Shown here piece by piece: positions 36,104-48,400 of a stretch of 64,000 bases of DNA (its first letter is position 1; the number at the start of each line of letters is the position of its first letter). The position numbers were made by a program, and so were the translations under genes. The stretch comes from Plectrocnemia conspersa (Eukaryota > Arthropoda > Insecta > Trichoptera > Polycentropodidae): the NCBI GenBank assembly GCA_009617715.1, contig VTFK01000066.1, forward strand, positions 1,116,001-1,180,000, read 5' to 3'. Below the pieces are notes generated by a model. It was not told where the DNA came from and searched no databases. It was given only the letters and a program-made list of their open reading frames with translations.

Positions 36104-37225
36104 ATGTCTGAAGTGGTGCGAGGTACGTCACGTGCCTACTGACAGTTAAATCGCTTATTCTTTCGTGGTTTCGCTTGAATTGCTTTCGATTTGCTTCGTT
36201 TTAGATTGCGGAGAAATCTGGTCGAGACTTTTTGAGCACAGGCCGTTTCTTAATGGAGAACTCAAGTTTATGCTGAGAGAATTCGAAGTGAGTAGCAAAA
36301 TTTCTTATATGGTACATATTTCGTTGACTCATCGCTTATAATTTATTAGGAAAAAAGGAACGACCGTGAGATAGAAAACTTGTTCTCAACCATCGAAAAC
36401 GTCACTGAGATCAAAGATAATGAAATAGAGCGCTTCAAATTACTCACAGAGAACGTCAATTCATTGGACGGAGTTTTAAAAGTAGCTTATATCGAGGCTA
36501 AAGAAGTACTTAAAGTCGAAGAAAGAAACAAACAAGTATGTATAAAAAAATGTTTATTTATTTTTTATTTCTATTATAATTAAATTCGGTATTAACATAT
36601 TTTTATTTAATTTATCGATGTGCTCGATAAGGATCTCAATTTTTTATTTACTGAGCTTATTATATATCTGTTTTGGGCGTGAATAAGTTGACAACTCGAG
36701 TTGCCTGAAATTTTACTTTCTATGCTGTCTTAATTTTGTTCTGATTCACTGGTGAAGTCTAATAGATCGTAAAGCAGAAAGTACATTCAATTATAAAAAC
36801 ATTTTGTACAAAACGTTAAAATTGCTACCATAAAAAAATTTATATATTCCACTAGTCAACTTATTTACGCCCATTGCCTATATAATGCTTGCTTTATAAA
36901 TAAATGTTTTACCATTTTTATTGCAATTATACAAGAAAGTATCTATTAAAATATTAAATAAAATTTTGCGAATAATATAATAATTTAAGTTTGTACATTC
37001 ACTGGTGCAATTTTTTGTTAATACTCATTGAAGAGAAATTGTTTTTTTTATTAGGATAACTATATTGAAAACAGAAGAGCTGAACGTAAGCAAGAATGGC
37101 GCGTTTTTATTGACGGAATAAAGGAAAAGTATACCAGGATCGATAACGCTTTTGAACAAAAGGAGGAAGAGCTAAAGGATTTATATGCCGATTTGGAGCA
37201 CAAGTTGAATATCTCGACACAATGA
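36104..37225 (+). CDS. Muted: BLOC-1 subunit 5 (Muted homologue)
   Basis: BLOC-1 is a cytosolic complex for lysosome-related organelle biogenesis and endosomal sorting. Exons 36104-36122, 36205-36287, 36350-36535 and 37055-37225 are all GT-AG and predict 152 residues. The hallmark stretch is CGEIWSRLFEHRPFLNGELK followed by FMLREFEEKRNDREIENLF. It aligns with the vertebrate Muted segment EIHSRLLDHRP...VKEFEEKR..RE. The remainder is a helical coiled coil (KVEERNKQ, KQEWRVFIDGIKEKY, EEELKDLYADLEHKLN). The first coding exon is only 19 bases (MSEVVR plus one base), accepted because the joined codon (G|AT) gives the expected residues. The stop TGA shares bases with the ATG of TMEM199 (ATGA at 37222-37225), and there is no room for a separate promoter, so one bicistronic transcript is likely. 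Confidence 0.9.
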
Positions 37226-37984
37226 GTAACCGAGGATCCATCGTAGATGCCACTTTGTATATAGATCCATCCGAAAGTCTGATTGAATATATGCAAAGTC
37301 TCGAGTATCAAAATGACATGCCCAACTCGATTAGAAAGTATATTAAAAAAGAAAGCAAGACTGAAGGGCCAGACGTCAAAAATGTCTGGTTGACCGTCTC
37401 CGACGTTGAATGGCTGTCTACAAACCTATCGAAGAGCGATAATGAAAATCACACTGTATATTTGCATGAACTTTTGGAAAAGTCAAAGATCGTGTTGCCC
37501 GAGAACGAAGTAATAGAACGGAATCAAGAGCTGGAGGAGCGATGTGTCAAGTTGAGGAAGAATCAGATAAATAGGGAGTATAGGGCTATGACTAAAAACG
37601 TTGATAGTGTGCGAGTGAAACATCCAGAAGATAGTATCGCTTATCAAGGTATTTTTTTAAGCTATATATGAGTTGCAAGATTTCATGTTTGTAATTTATA
37701 TTAAATTTTCAGTGAAGCAGCTAAATAAGCAATTGATCGCCGTGTTTCAATTTGTGATGTCAGTGGCTTCGGGCTTCTTGTTCGGTTTTCTAGGAATCGA
37801 ACTGATGGTCGGCGGACTAGACTTTGGATTCCGAATCCTATTGGGAGTGATTTGTTCTTTGATCATCGCATTGGCAGAGATTTACTTCCTGGCCAAAAAG
37901 CTTAATGAGGATCTAAGCATTCTAGATTCCATTCAGCTCGGCGGACCGACAGTTTACGCCAGCGACAAACCGCATTCCGATTAA
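37222..37984 (+). CDS. TMEM199: TMEM199/VMA12 V-ATPase assembly factor
   Basis: A homologue of human TMEM199 and yeast Vma12p, an ER membrane protein required to assemble the V0 sector of the vacuolar proton pump. Exons 37222-37648 and 37713-37984 join in phase 1 and predict 232 residues. The conserved middle reads TVYLHELLEKSKIVLPENEV, RNQELEERCVKLRKNQINRE, then YRAMTKNV. Two C-terminal membrane segments follow (LIAVFQFVMSVASGFLFGFL and ILLGVICSLIIALAEIYFLA). The short C terminus ends KPHSD. The start is the ATG that overlaps the BLOC1S5 stop. It is the first Met in frame and leaves a normal-length N terminus. Translation would need leaky scanning or reinitiation after the upstream frame, or an internal promoter inside BLOC1S5. 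A polyadenylation signal follows at 37998. Confidence 0.92.
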
Positions 37985-37997
37985 ATCACAAATTATA

Positions 37998-38003
37998 AAT
38001 AAA
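37998..38003 (+). promoter_or_regulatory. Polyadenylation signal of the BLOC1S5-TMEM199 unit
   Basis: AATAAA 14 bases after the TMEM199 stop codon, the first one downstream. No comparable signal lies between the two reading frames, which overlap. Confidence 0.65.
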
Positions 38004-38823
38004 ACGCACTAAATTTTCAGCCATATTATTTATTGTAGCAAAAAAATACAACAAACAAACAATAAAATGTATATAAAAAATAAAATATATATTACAACAA
38101 AAACTTTTTTATAAATATAAATATAATAACACTCAGTATTTCTATTTCGAATGATGTAAGATTATTGATGTAAAAATAATGTACCAAAATATTGTATATA
38201 TCTATAAACTCTGAACGATAAGTTTCATACGTAACACAAGACAACATCGTAATATAAATATCTGAATAATTATGTATTTTTATCTTTTCTGGTTTATTAA
38301 CCATAAATTATTTAAAAATATTAAAATAAAGATTGAGAACTGCTACTAATTTTTTCAAAATTATTGTATTATTCATAGATTAGAGTATATTCTTAGGAAC
38401 CTTGTTACATATATATATAATATAATTAAACTCTAAATTGTTTGTTTAACACTTATTTTAAAAATATTTAGACCCATTTTTAAATTTGGGCATCATTTCA
38501 GGAATAGAATTGTAATCATACATAAATACTTAATAAAAGTTAAGTAGTCACATAGTTTATTTTTAACACTTAATATGCGAGAAACGAGAATCTTCGTTTC
38601 GTAATGCTTATAAGTTAAAAGCGGGAGAAAAGGACGAATATTTTTTTGTACTATTTGTTGCGATTTCGTTTATCTGATTTTTATTATTATTATTATTTAC
38701 TAATTAGAAAAGAATCTACTTTACCACTGTGACCGATATTTTGAACTATAATGTCATATTTTTATTATAAGAAGGTTTTGGAATTAAATTTGTTCTAAAA
38801 ATAGATCTTATATACATATATCG

Positions 38824-40550
38824 GTTAAGTTAGTTAGTCAGCCTGATCCGCCATCTTGTTTCAAAATGGCAGTTAATTAAAAAAATTGTAACTGCAGTAA
38901 AAAAATATTAAAGAAATAGTTATAAAATATTTAAAATTAAAAAAAAAAACTTTTATAAATAAAATTAAATTTAAAAAAACTCCATTTAAAACATTTCTAG
39001 AGAAAAATAACGTAACCATCGTTGTAAAATATTTTATTTTTTTTTGTCATTTATGTGAATTTTTGAGAACACTAAAATTAGATTTTGTAAATAATTAGGT
39101 TAAGTAATTTAGCCAGCTCGATCCGCCGTTTTATTTCAAAATTGCGGCTATTAAAAATTGTAACTTCATAGAAAGAATTGTAGAAAAAAAGTAAAGAGAG
39201 CAAAAACGTTTAAAAACAATAAAATATAAAATGGTACTTATCAATTATATCGACGTCACGCTCAGAAACTAATGGTTATGAACATTTGTTCTGGAACTTG
39301 CGCACGGCAATAAAAAAATAATTTTAAAATGTATTTATGTAGCAAATCGTTGTTGGCAATTTTCGAAGATGTCATGGTCAAAATCAGAACAAATGTTCAT
39401 AACCATTGGTTTCTGAGCGTGGCGCCAATATAATTGACAAGTGCTGATTTTTTGTCATTTTATTGGGACATAACAAAAATTGAGGACACGATAACTGCTG
39501 TCGTTTTAATTATATCAGCATTAAACTTGTTCTAAAAATAGATATTATATACATATATCGGTTAAGTTAGTTAGACAGCTTGATCCGTCATCTTCCATTC
39601 AAGAAAAGTAAAGAGGTAAAAAAACGTTAAGAAATGGATTTTTTCCATTTAAATAGCTACATAAAAAAATCCTAGAGAAATAGGTAAATGTGTAAAAAAT
39701 TATCATTAAATAATAACAAAAAAACTTTCTTTACGCACTTTTATATATAGAAATCTATCTACTTCTTGTGGTCTTTGCCGGACGGTTTTTTATCAATAAT
39801 TTTACAGTAAAAAGTCAATAAATATAAAAAAATGGATCAGGCGAATAAAATTCCGGTCGTTTTGTAGACGAAATTATGGCTGATTCAAAATTTGACTATT
39901 TATTATATAACGAAGAAATTGATTCAACAATTTATTTTTTGTTTTGAATTTTTTAGTTTATTGGGTATTTTTTTATGATTTCTTAATACCACTCTAACAA
40001 AAAATATTGAAAATTCCTAGTACTAATAATAATACTACATTAAAGTATAAACACTTGATCTTAATTAGAGTTAAGCTATAGGAATTAAATAAATTATGAA
40101 TAATAGTTTATTTTTAAATATAATCTAATATATACTAAATATTTTGCAATTTTAATGAGTTTTTAAAACAGAAAAAATATTGAAAACAGCTGGTGGATTT
40201 TGTAAAAAAATATATATAAAAGTATATGTACCTAATTAATATAACATAATAATATTTCAATTTTAAAACAAAACTGGAAAATTTTCTTAATAACTATTTT
40301 ATAAGTATTATATACATATAATATACGTAATTAGAGTTATAAAAGATTTTTTTTTTTTTTGTTATGGTCGATTGTATCATTTTTGATGGTATGTAAAGTT
40401 TAGTTATATAAAAAATATGTTTCAATATAAGTTTAAAATATTCATTTTTATCATTGATGTGACATAAAACGAAATTTGAATATCTTGTAAATAGCTCGGT
40501 TCGTTAACCAGACTAATCCGCCATCTTGTTTCAAAATGACAACTAATCAA
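38824..40550 (+). repeat. Four-copy degenerate repeat
   Basis: The sentence 'ggttaagttagttagtcagc' plus 'ctgatccgccatcttgtttc' and 'aaaatggca' occurs near 38824, 39102, 39557 and 40497, always in the same orientation, with decreasing match. Two copies are preceded by 'aaatagat' and 'ttatatacatatatc'. The remaining sequence between copies is AT-rich and noncoding. Confidence 0.65.
39243..39435. mobile_element. Complete inverted-repeat element, 193 bases
   Basis: Arms of about 50 bases: 'cacgctcagaaactaatggt' and 'atgaacatttgttctg' at the left are inverted at the right ('cagaacaaatgttcat', 'aaccattggtttctgagcgt'). The outer flanks 'tcaattatat' and 'atataattga' are also mirror images. A related, damaged copy lies at 35730-35862. 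Confidence 0.8.
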
Positions 40551-40954
40551 AACATTGAAAAATTCGTAGCCTCGTAAAACATAATACTTATTAAAAAATA
40601 TAAAACAAAAAACATTAACCCTCCCGAAAAACCAAATACGACGTTACAAAAAACATTAACCCTCCCGAAAAACCGCCTTACCGAAGCTTCGAATGACCAG
40701 CGAAACACTTTATTCCATCTTTTCTAAATGTTTAACCTTTTCTGTTCTAATTATATTAAACAAAAACTTTTTCCACATATTTACATATGTTTATACATAA
40801 ATTAATTAATTCTTTCGGCTTTTACAAATTTTTTGAATATAATACTAGTGTTAATACAAATATGTATGTAATTATAAATAATATATTTTTTAAATACATT
40901 GATAACAATTATATAGTTGCAATTCATCATTAGCATTTTTTAAAATATAAATTT

Positions 40955-41741
40955 CTAAATTCTAATTTTGGTATGGTCTGGTAAGCATGGTTCGAAGTAC
41001 ATAGAGTTCTGTAATTAATACATAAGTAATGTTTTTAAATTAAATTCCAGCTATATAACAAATGCCAAGCTAGAAGGCACTAGGATCATTAAGGAACACT
41101 CAGAAAAAATAAAAACTTGGATCAAATAAAATCCTCAGCTAGCCTGTATGATAAATATAGGAGAGAAGGAAGGACATAAAAACAAAAGGATTGCAGAGAA
41201 TTATAATTTTTAGTGATACTTACAATTAAATACGTTGCTCCAAGACAAAGAACCTTTTTTTTCCAATTGAAGAGAATCGGGAAATCAATTTTGTAACAGT
41301 TACCATCTAAAATATCATTGGGAAATCCGTTCCATATTTGAGAGATTTTCCCAATAGATTCGTTGTCTTTGGTCACTATCTAAAAATATATAAAGTTAAA
41401 AAATCTTTTACTGTTTGAATTTATCTGTTTTCTTATTACTGTCACATTTTTTTATATTAATTTTGATCCAATAAAATAACATCAAAAGCTAATGATATAG
41501 CATATATCACCTCTAATTCTGGATAACTGAAAAAGCAACATCTGCAACTTAACATTGGTCCGGTAACACGTAGAACTACTTCACTGTCTGCATCTTTGAT
41601 GACAAATTTCGGTCTGCAGATAGACCATTGTTGCTCTACGGTGCCGATTATATTGCCGGGTGGCGCCGACACTTCTATGGATTGAAGACAAATTGGAAAG
41701 CAACAGGAGTCGCAAGCCAACGGTCTACTAAAACCCATCAC
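40955..41741 (-). CDS. Third phospholipid scramblase 3' exon set (partial gene or alternative 3' end)
   Basis: Exons 41741-41511, 41379-41224 and 41008-40955 correspond to the last three coding exons of the two complete scramblase genes, with the same phases. They read [40 protein letters not shown]; then ESIGKISQIWNGFPN and WKKKVLCLGATYLI; then NSMYFEPCLPDHTKIRI and a stop. Frames and splice sites are intact. It is strongly diverged. The acidic calcium-motif positions ([14 protein letters not shown] in the 45-kb gene) are replaced by GNCYKIDFPILFNW, and the CCFPCC cluster has lost one cysteine. No first, second or third exon was found between 41741 and 45489. It may be a truncated duplicate, or an alternative 3' cassette spliced from the 48-kb exon. 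Confidence 0.75.
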
Positions 41742-42009
41742 CTAAAAATATTCCTGATCAGTTTATCATGCGTAAAGTAGGGGAATTTATGGGAATGGTA
41801 TGAGAATAAATTATTCATAATTGTCTTCTAGTTTGATGATCTACAAATATGTATTTATATTTGTTTTTTTTTAATATGTCATACATTATACATTCCATCA
41901 TATTTTTTATTACAGTAACAGAAGCAATAATTATGTACAATATATAAGTAATACGGTAAATAACATATGATTCATATTCAATATCAAAACGTCTATATAA
42001 AAATACTAT

Positions 42010-42260
42010 TGAAAAAATAATATTGGCAACGATAGCTATTATATTTTTAAAACCTAGTGTAATATCCGAGTGCAGTCAAACCATAGAGCAATATGCGAGA
42101 TGTGACGTTTATCTGTACTTCTTCTCCTTATTTTCTCCGGAAAAAAAAGTTGGCTTAAGTCGTATTATGGACTTGACCTATGGAACTTTCATTAGGTTAG
42201 GTTTGGTTTAAAACAGCAAATGGACGTTTCGCAACTGTCAAATTGAGTTTCATAGATTAA
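42010..42260 (+). repeat. Dispersed repeat shared with 56020-56260 and 51360-51510
   Basis: 'gatagctattatatttttaa', 'gagcaatatgcgag', 'gtacttct', 'tggacttgacct', 'ggttaggtttg' and 'tggacgtttcgcaact' occur in the same order at 56020-56260. Part occurs inverted at 51360-51510. Confidence 0.65.
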
Positions 42261-42442
42261 TTACTAATTTTCAATAATTTTGTTTTAATTTTATAATTTT
42301 AAATTTGAGTCATAAACAGTGTAAATTTGTAATTTTAAGCATGAAAATTTTTGTGACTTCGCTCTCGGAGACCTTTTTCACGTCTTCGTGTTATAATCCG
42401 TTTTTAAAAAAATCTTTTTAACCCAAAATGTATTTAATTGAC

Positions 42443-42545
42443 ATGGGGAGACATGCAGTGCATGCTTCCCCATCTCTTTTACTCTAGTTACTAACACGCG
42501 AGCGATCGAGAGGGAAAATATTTCACCGACCGGCACTGGTATATA
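42443..42545 (+). mobile_element. Palindromic MITE family P, right arm
   Basis: 'catgcttccccatctctttt', 'aacacgcgagcgatcgagag' and 'atatttcaccgaccggcact' match the right arm of the 21869-22043 element. Confidence 0.6.
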
Positions 42546-42924
42546 CATATATATCTGAAAATATTGTTATTTTTTTAATCTTGTATTTGTGGCAAAAACA
42601 TAATGTTATTTACAAATGATTTTACCATAATTGTGTAAATATGTTTATTGTCACACTATAAAATGTTTTATGAATATTAAAGCACTCAATGGTACATTTT
42701 TTATGATATTGTGAGAAATAATAAAAATCAATAAATAAATAAAATCAAATATTAAAGTAGAAATAAATCAGAATTATAATTAACTACTTTTAGGCAGTAG
42801 TTAAAAATGGTAATATTTGACTGCAATCTGATGGATTTTTAAAATTATATTACCTCTTATATGACTCTAAGAGCTGTAACCTGTACTAAGGAAAGTGTCT
42901 CCATTTTCATTTGTGTTGAAAAGC

Positions 42925-43145
42925 TTCAGTGAGTGGGTCACGTTGCTAGAATGGACTCCATCCAACTGCAGAGACAATTGCTGGATAATAAACCAGATGG
43001 CCGAAGATCAGCAAGAAGACGAAGGCTTCGGTGGTTAGATGACGTATTAAGAGTTGGAGTCAACAGCTGGAGAAACCTGGCGCAGGATTGAAAGAGCTGA
43101 GGGAAATTCTTGGAGAATGCGAAGACCCATCTTGTGTTGTTAAGC
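42925..43145 (+). pseudogene. Non-LTR retrotransposon C-terminal fragment
   Basis: One frame reads GHVARMDSIQLQRQLL, then PDGRRSARRRRLRWLDDVLR and VGVNSWRNLAQD before a stop. A frame shift later gives LREILGECEDP. This matches the common end of insect and other animal non-LTR polyproteins (GHVARM...GRPxxRWxDDV...WRxxAQDRxxWR). Too short and broken to function. Confidence 0.75.
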
Positions 43146-43299
43146 CAAAAATGAATGAATTGGTAAAATACAATTTTCTTGTAGCCTACAAATTTAAATT
43201 TAATTATTAGTGTATATATAGCAACGCATTTTGACATTAATGTAATTAAACAGACAACAATTTGTACATCCATCTGTTTACTACTTAAAAATAACCCTT

Positions 43300-43690
43300 T
43301 TGTGCATAAAGAATACAGTGGACAATGCTGCTACCAGCATAAAAACCCCTATTGTAATTTACCCCTTGCATTAACGACTTTCGAAGTGTGTTCACCTTGC
43401 AGTTTCACTTATTCAAGGCGTGAATATATTTCGTTGGTGGAATATGCAAACAATGCAATTGGCCAACCAACATCTGCATCTGTGATTTGACAAAGACCGA
43501 GACCAACATCTGCATCTATGATTTGACAAAGACCGAGACTGAGCGACCTCAGCGGATCATCCAGAGGACATCACCTAATCTACGAAATACAACTTGACAT
43601 TATTTCGCTGTGGTAAATTATACAACTTGACTGAATAAACTGTTACATGCTTTCCGGCGTCTATTTTGGCTGCAGTCACACCAATTTGGC
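43300..43690 (+). mobile_element. Retroelement 3'-end (LTR-like) remnant, copy 2
   Basis: Shares 'gcaattggcc', 'catctgcatctgtgattt', 'aataaactgttaca' and 'ggcgtctatttt' with 8370-8640. Contains its own 36-base tandem duplication (43466-43501 and 43502-43537, 'accaacatctgcatct'). Confidence 0.5.
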
Positions 43691-44035
43691 TTCAAAACTC
43701 ACAAAACATACATAATAAATAAATAAAAAAAAATATTTACCATAAAATATATTTCAATGCTAAATTATCACAAAATATAAGTAAAAATATTATAATAAAA
43801 TATATGTAAAAATCACAAAACATAAGTAAAAATAAAAAATGTATTCATAACTATAACACTTAATAGCAGGAAATGGGTAAATTTAAATCACTAAAATTCG
43901 AAACGTTTTAATTTTTTATCAGGACCAAACAATCCGTGGGTTCTAGTATTAAATATTTTTAGATATATGTTAATTAGCAGGGTCCCACTCTCAAAAAACA
44001 CTAGATGTTACTCCCCACTATGTTTCCCGCGCTGT

Positions 44036-44178
44036 TCAAACCAAAACCTAACCTAAACAAATTAATCATTATACCGTTATTATATTTGTTTAGGTTAGAT
44101 TCCAAAAAAACTAGATGTTTGAATACCAAAACCCTAACCTAAACAAATTAATCATTATACCGTTATTATATTTGTTTT
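44036..44178 (+). repeat. Two-copy direct repeat
   Basis: 'aacctaacctaaacaaatta' followed by 'atcattataccgttattata' and 'tttgttt' occurs at 44041-44091 and again at 44130-44178. Confidence 0.8.
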
Positions 44179-45488
44179 CGAAACTGGTAAATCTAAGCTT
44201 GGCGCCATGCTAACTAACAAGTACCATTTTGTATAACATTTAATTACTTGACTCAAAATTAAAAGAAATATTTGGTTTAATTTTAATAAAAAAAAATATA
44301 ATAACATCTATTTAAGAAAAGATGTGCACTACTGCATGCACTTAGTTGAAAATGCAATTTATTATCCATTGTAAAAAATAAACGCCTTTGGTCAAATATG
44401 TTCAAAATATTAAGAAAACTTATAAAAAAAAAAACAAATCTAGTTTTTATTGCTTGACAAAGCAAAAACATCGTCCAACTACAATACAATTCTTTGTAAA
44501 ACAAGTATAAAGCATATTAAGTGTTAAAATCAAAAATATTGGTAAAAATATTTGCAAAATTCACAAAACATAAGTAAGCCAATATTAAAAAAATATTTCT
44601 TAAAACCACAAAACATAAACATTGTGAAGTATCTACAAAAATAAAAAAATACAAATTATGATAATTTGTTAAAATAAAAAAAATAAGTAAATGTAATGTC
44701 ATGGTTTAAAAATATATGTCCGATTTCAATAAGGATTCGGATGTGCAATTACACAATTCTATCTATTCTTTGCATAAAGTTATAAATACATACAAAAATT
44801 ACCCGTTTAATTACCCACATTATCTTACTAAGTCAACAAATTAATTAATTAGAAAAACGGTCATCGTTTAAGTCAGTAAAATTGACATAAAACAGACAGT
44901 GAAGCTTTGAATGTTGTCACTTCCGTCATTGCAGTAATAGCAAAACTAAACATATATTTTTTCATTATATATGTATACTTAAATTCACAATAGTGATTTG
45001 TTTAATAAAAATATGTTACGGAGCAATAAAATTAATAATGATTTATTTAACCATTTGGTTGCCGAAATCTGATATATCGGGTTTTACTACTTTGGCGAAA
45101 ATTGATAGATCATAGTTGATTTATAGTTAATTGTGTCAATTTACAATAGTAGATGTTGTTATTTTCGATATCATGACTTTCCTTTTAATAAAAAAATTTC
45201 GCACCAGAAAGTTTTTTCTTCAAGATTATTTGAAATAAAAAATAAAAAAAAAACAAATTCTCTAATAGATTATTTTTTTGTAGGTCATTTCATAAAATCA
45301 GTATTTTTTGTCTATAAATCGAATTCTCATTGAAAAACATATTTATATAATATTATAAATGGACGCAAGTTTATCATTGGTCAAATATCATATTGGGAAA
45401 GGCAGAATGTGAATATTCATGTAATCTTATGATTAAAGTATATAATATAAATTCTTGATTTGAGTATAAAATCGATTTTGTCAAATTC

Positions 45489-48400
45489 TTAACGGCCAGA
45501 ACTTTCGAAGAACATGGCATCCTGAAAAAAATTTAATAATATAAATTAAATGATACATACATGAGACGGTTTAAATTTATTGATACTGACAATTAAAAAT
45601 AGTGCTCCAAGACACATTGCCTTCATTTTGACATCCAAATCCATTGGGAATGTGATTCCAAATAAGTCAGCGTCCGTGAACAGCTCTTTCATCAATCCAG
45701 ACCACTGTTTAGAGATTTTCCCCACTACTGTTTCGCCGTCACCAGATAATATCTAAAATGAAAAACAATAGATTTAAATGTAAACATTTTAATTGCCGGA
45801 TTAGACATATTATATATTTTTTTTATGTAACATATCGATATTTAGATAGTTTCAAAAGGCTTGGCAACCATAGGGTTAATAGTAAGAGTTGCTTGGGATT
45901 AGGATTTAATGCATTTAAAATTGTGATTATATCGAAAGAGACATTATTTTTATATTTATATACTTAGACAAGTATAATTTTACTTTACGTCGAAGCGATT
46001 TCTAAAGCTTTTGAAATCAAAAACTTATTATTTAAAAATATATTACACTAACCTCGAATTCTGCAGTACCGCAAATTGTAAAACTGCACATTGGACCAGA
46101 AATGCGGAGTACTACTTTGCCAGTGGTATCCTTGATGAGAAACTTCGGTTGACAAATGGCCCATTCTTGCTCGACGGTACCGATAACATTACCGGGCAGT
46201 GCAGCCACTGACATGGATTGAAGACAACACGGGAAACAGCAGGAGTCGCAAGCAAACTCTCTAGTAATATTTAATATCTGAAAATATATATATATATATT
46301 TATAATATATATAATCCATAATATTTTAACTTTTATTTTACCTTAGAAAAAAAAAGTCAGTCAGAAAGAAAAAATCTTCCAATATGGAGCAAAGAAGTCA
46401 CCTCACACAGCGCATGTCAAAATCTTAAGCCAGTGTAACGTTATACATCCGATATCCATAAGATACTGATAATAGGAGATTCACTTTAAGGCTGACATGT
46501 TTCATTTGAAGATAGCATAAAAGTAGGAAAGGTTTAAGATTCTCCACCACCATACATTAATAAATGAATAATGTTTGATTCGGTTAGTGTAGATATTTTT
46601 TTCAATCATTACCCATTAACGACCAGGTGCTTAACATAAAAGTAGGAAAGGTTTAAGATTCTTCACCACCATACATTGGGTTATAGGATGATGTTTGGTT
46701 CGGTTAGTGTAGATATTTTTTTCCATCATTACCAATTAACGACCAGGTGCTTACCGAGGGTTGAGAATTATTGTTCTATTATACATTAAATACTATTATA
46801 AAATCGATAACAATGTGCTTCATCGTATAGAAGTGGTAACCGATTTAGGTGTCCTATTTCAAAAGGACTACAGATTCAATTAGCATAGAGAAAACATATG
46901 CAAAAAAGCCTCTTAAATGTTAGGATTTTTCTTGTAATATACGCATCAATTGAGGAGCTCGAGGTCACTGTGTGCCTTGTATATATATTATTATTTTCCA
47001 CAAAATTCCTACAAAGGTATGCTGGGATATAATTTTACTTTGGTACTTAAGAAAACATTTCTTTAAGTTACTGGTAAGGAATATTCGCAATTTAGAGATT
47101 CTGGAAGAATTTTGATTTTGTGTGCCACCAAATTACTAAAGCTTGCGTTCCCAAGTATTCTTTGAAGTACCATATGCAAAAACAAGTATTGGACAACACA
47201 GTTATCTGATTTTTAACCATCTCTTGAATAGTATTGATTTGTTCTCATCCAGATGCTCGCAGTTGGTGAAAGCATTATGGTCTAGCCATCAATGTAAATA
47301 AATTTATTTAATTGTTTTATTAATATATTTCTGGGAGGGTGCATTGGCATAAAATAAATAAAAATACAACAGGTAGCAAAAAAAAATTAAGCCAAAACTT
47401 ACACAATATGAAATACTGCTCACTTCTGATATATGGATGAAGAATAGAAAGAACTTGTTAAATGTCTAGTAAGGCAGGAAATTGCCAATTAAAAAATACT
47501 AAAAGTAGTATGTACGGTATATGTTACACAATTTTGCTAAGCTTTAAAACTCAATGGCCAAGCACACGGACAGATCTGTCCGGGCTTTGTTACATACGCA
47601 AAATGTCTGAGCTCGGACATGAGTATTATCGGACATCAGATTTACGAGTTTTTAGATGATTCTGTATTTCAACTAAGCAAGCATATTATGAAGCCCTATC
47701 CCTACAGTACTGGAAGAATAACTAATGACGATTGGTATCAAAACAACAATCAATTACAGGGTTTACAATTATTTTTAACACATGAATTTAGTTTACAATA
47801 TATGTCTCACTCTTTGATAAAATAAATGTCAAAAAATACATTTTTAACAGTAATAATATTGAGTGACTGATGGTTCATAAAGTAATAAACCTTATCACGA
47901 AAATCTTATTTTAGACGATGGCCGCAATCTTAGAGCAAATTAGTAGAGGCCCGGGTCATAATATCGTTTTCGCGAGCGCACTTGGATACTCGGATCTACG
48001 TGTCTGTGTCCGATCTGTTTTGAGAATGGACAACGGACAGACGGCAGACAGATACATCTGTGGTTTTTTACACCACACACGGTCGGATTTGTCCGCTGGA
48101 CATCCATCACGAACAAATCCGGCGGGCAGATTCATGCGTGTGTGGCCAACAAATGACCCATATTAAAACACGCCCAGTAGTTATTTAAAAATATTATTAT
48201 TATCTATCTTGTTGATTCCTACTTGATTGCTGGAGTTGTCCATGATATTTAACTGGAAAGGTCTCATGGAGCCGCAGCAAAACCTGGTCAGGCAGTCGCT
48301 GTCCTCGAAAGCGTAATACATATTTTCACCGACGCCGTTTTTTATTATAAACTTATTATTCTTCTCGAAGCCGGACAATGCTTCCGTCATATCCGGCTTC

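Noticed and set aside
44283..44702. Minus-strand ORFs downstream of scramblase A
   Set aside because: Phe/Leu/Ile-rich frames created by AT-rich sequence; no conserved motif.
46032..46319. Separate 95-residue secreted protein
   Set aside because: The frame is simply scramblase A exon 3 with intron sequence read through at both ends.
47918..48166. 82-residue plus-strand protein
   Set aside because: Lies in a GC-rich transposon-like remnant with inverted ends; the peptide has no family features.
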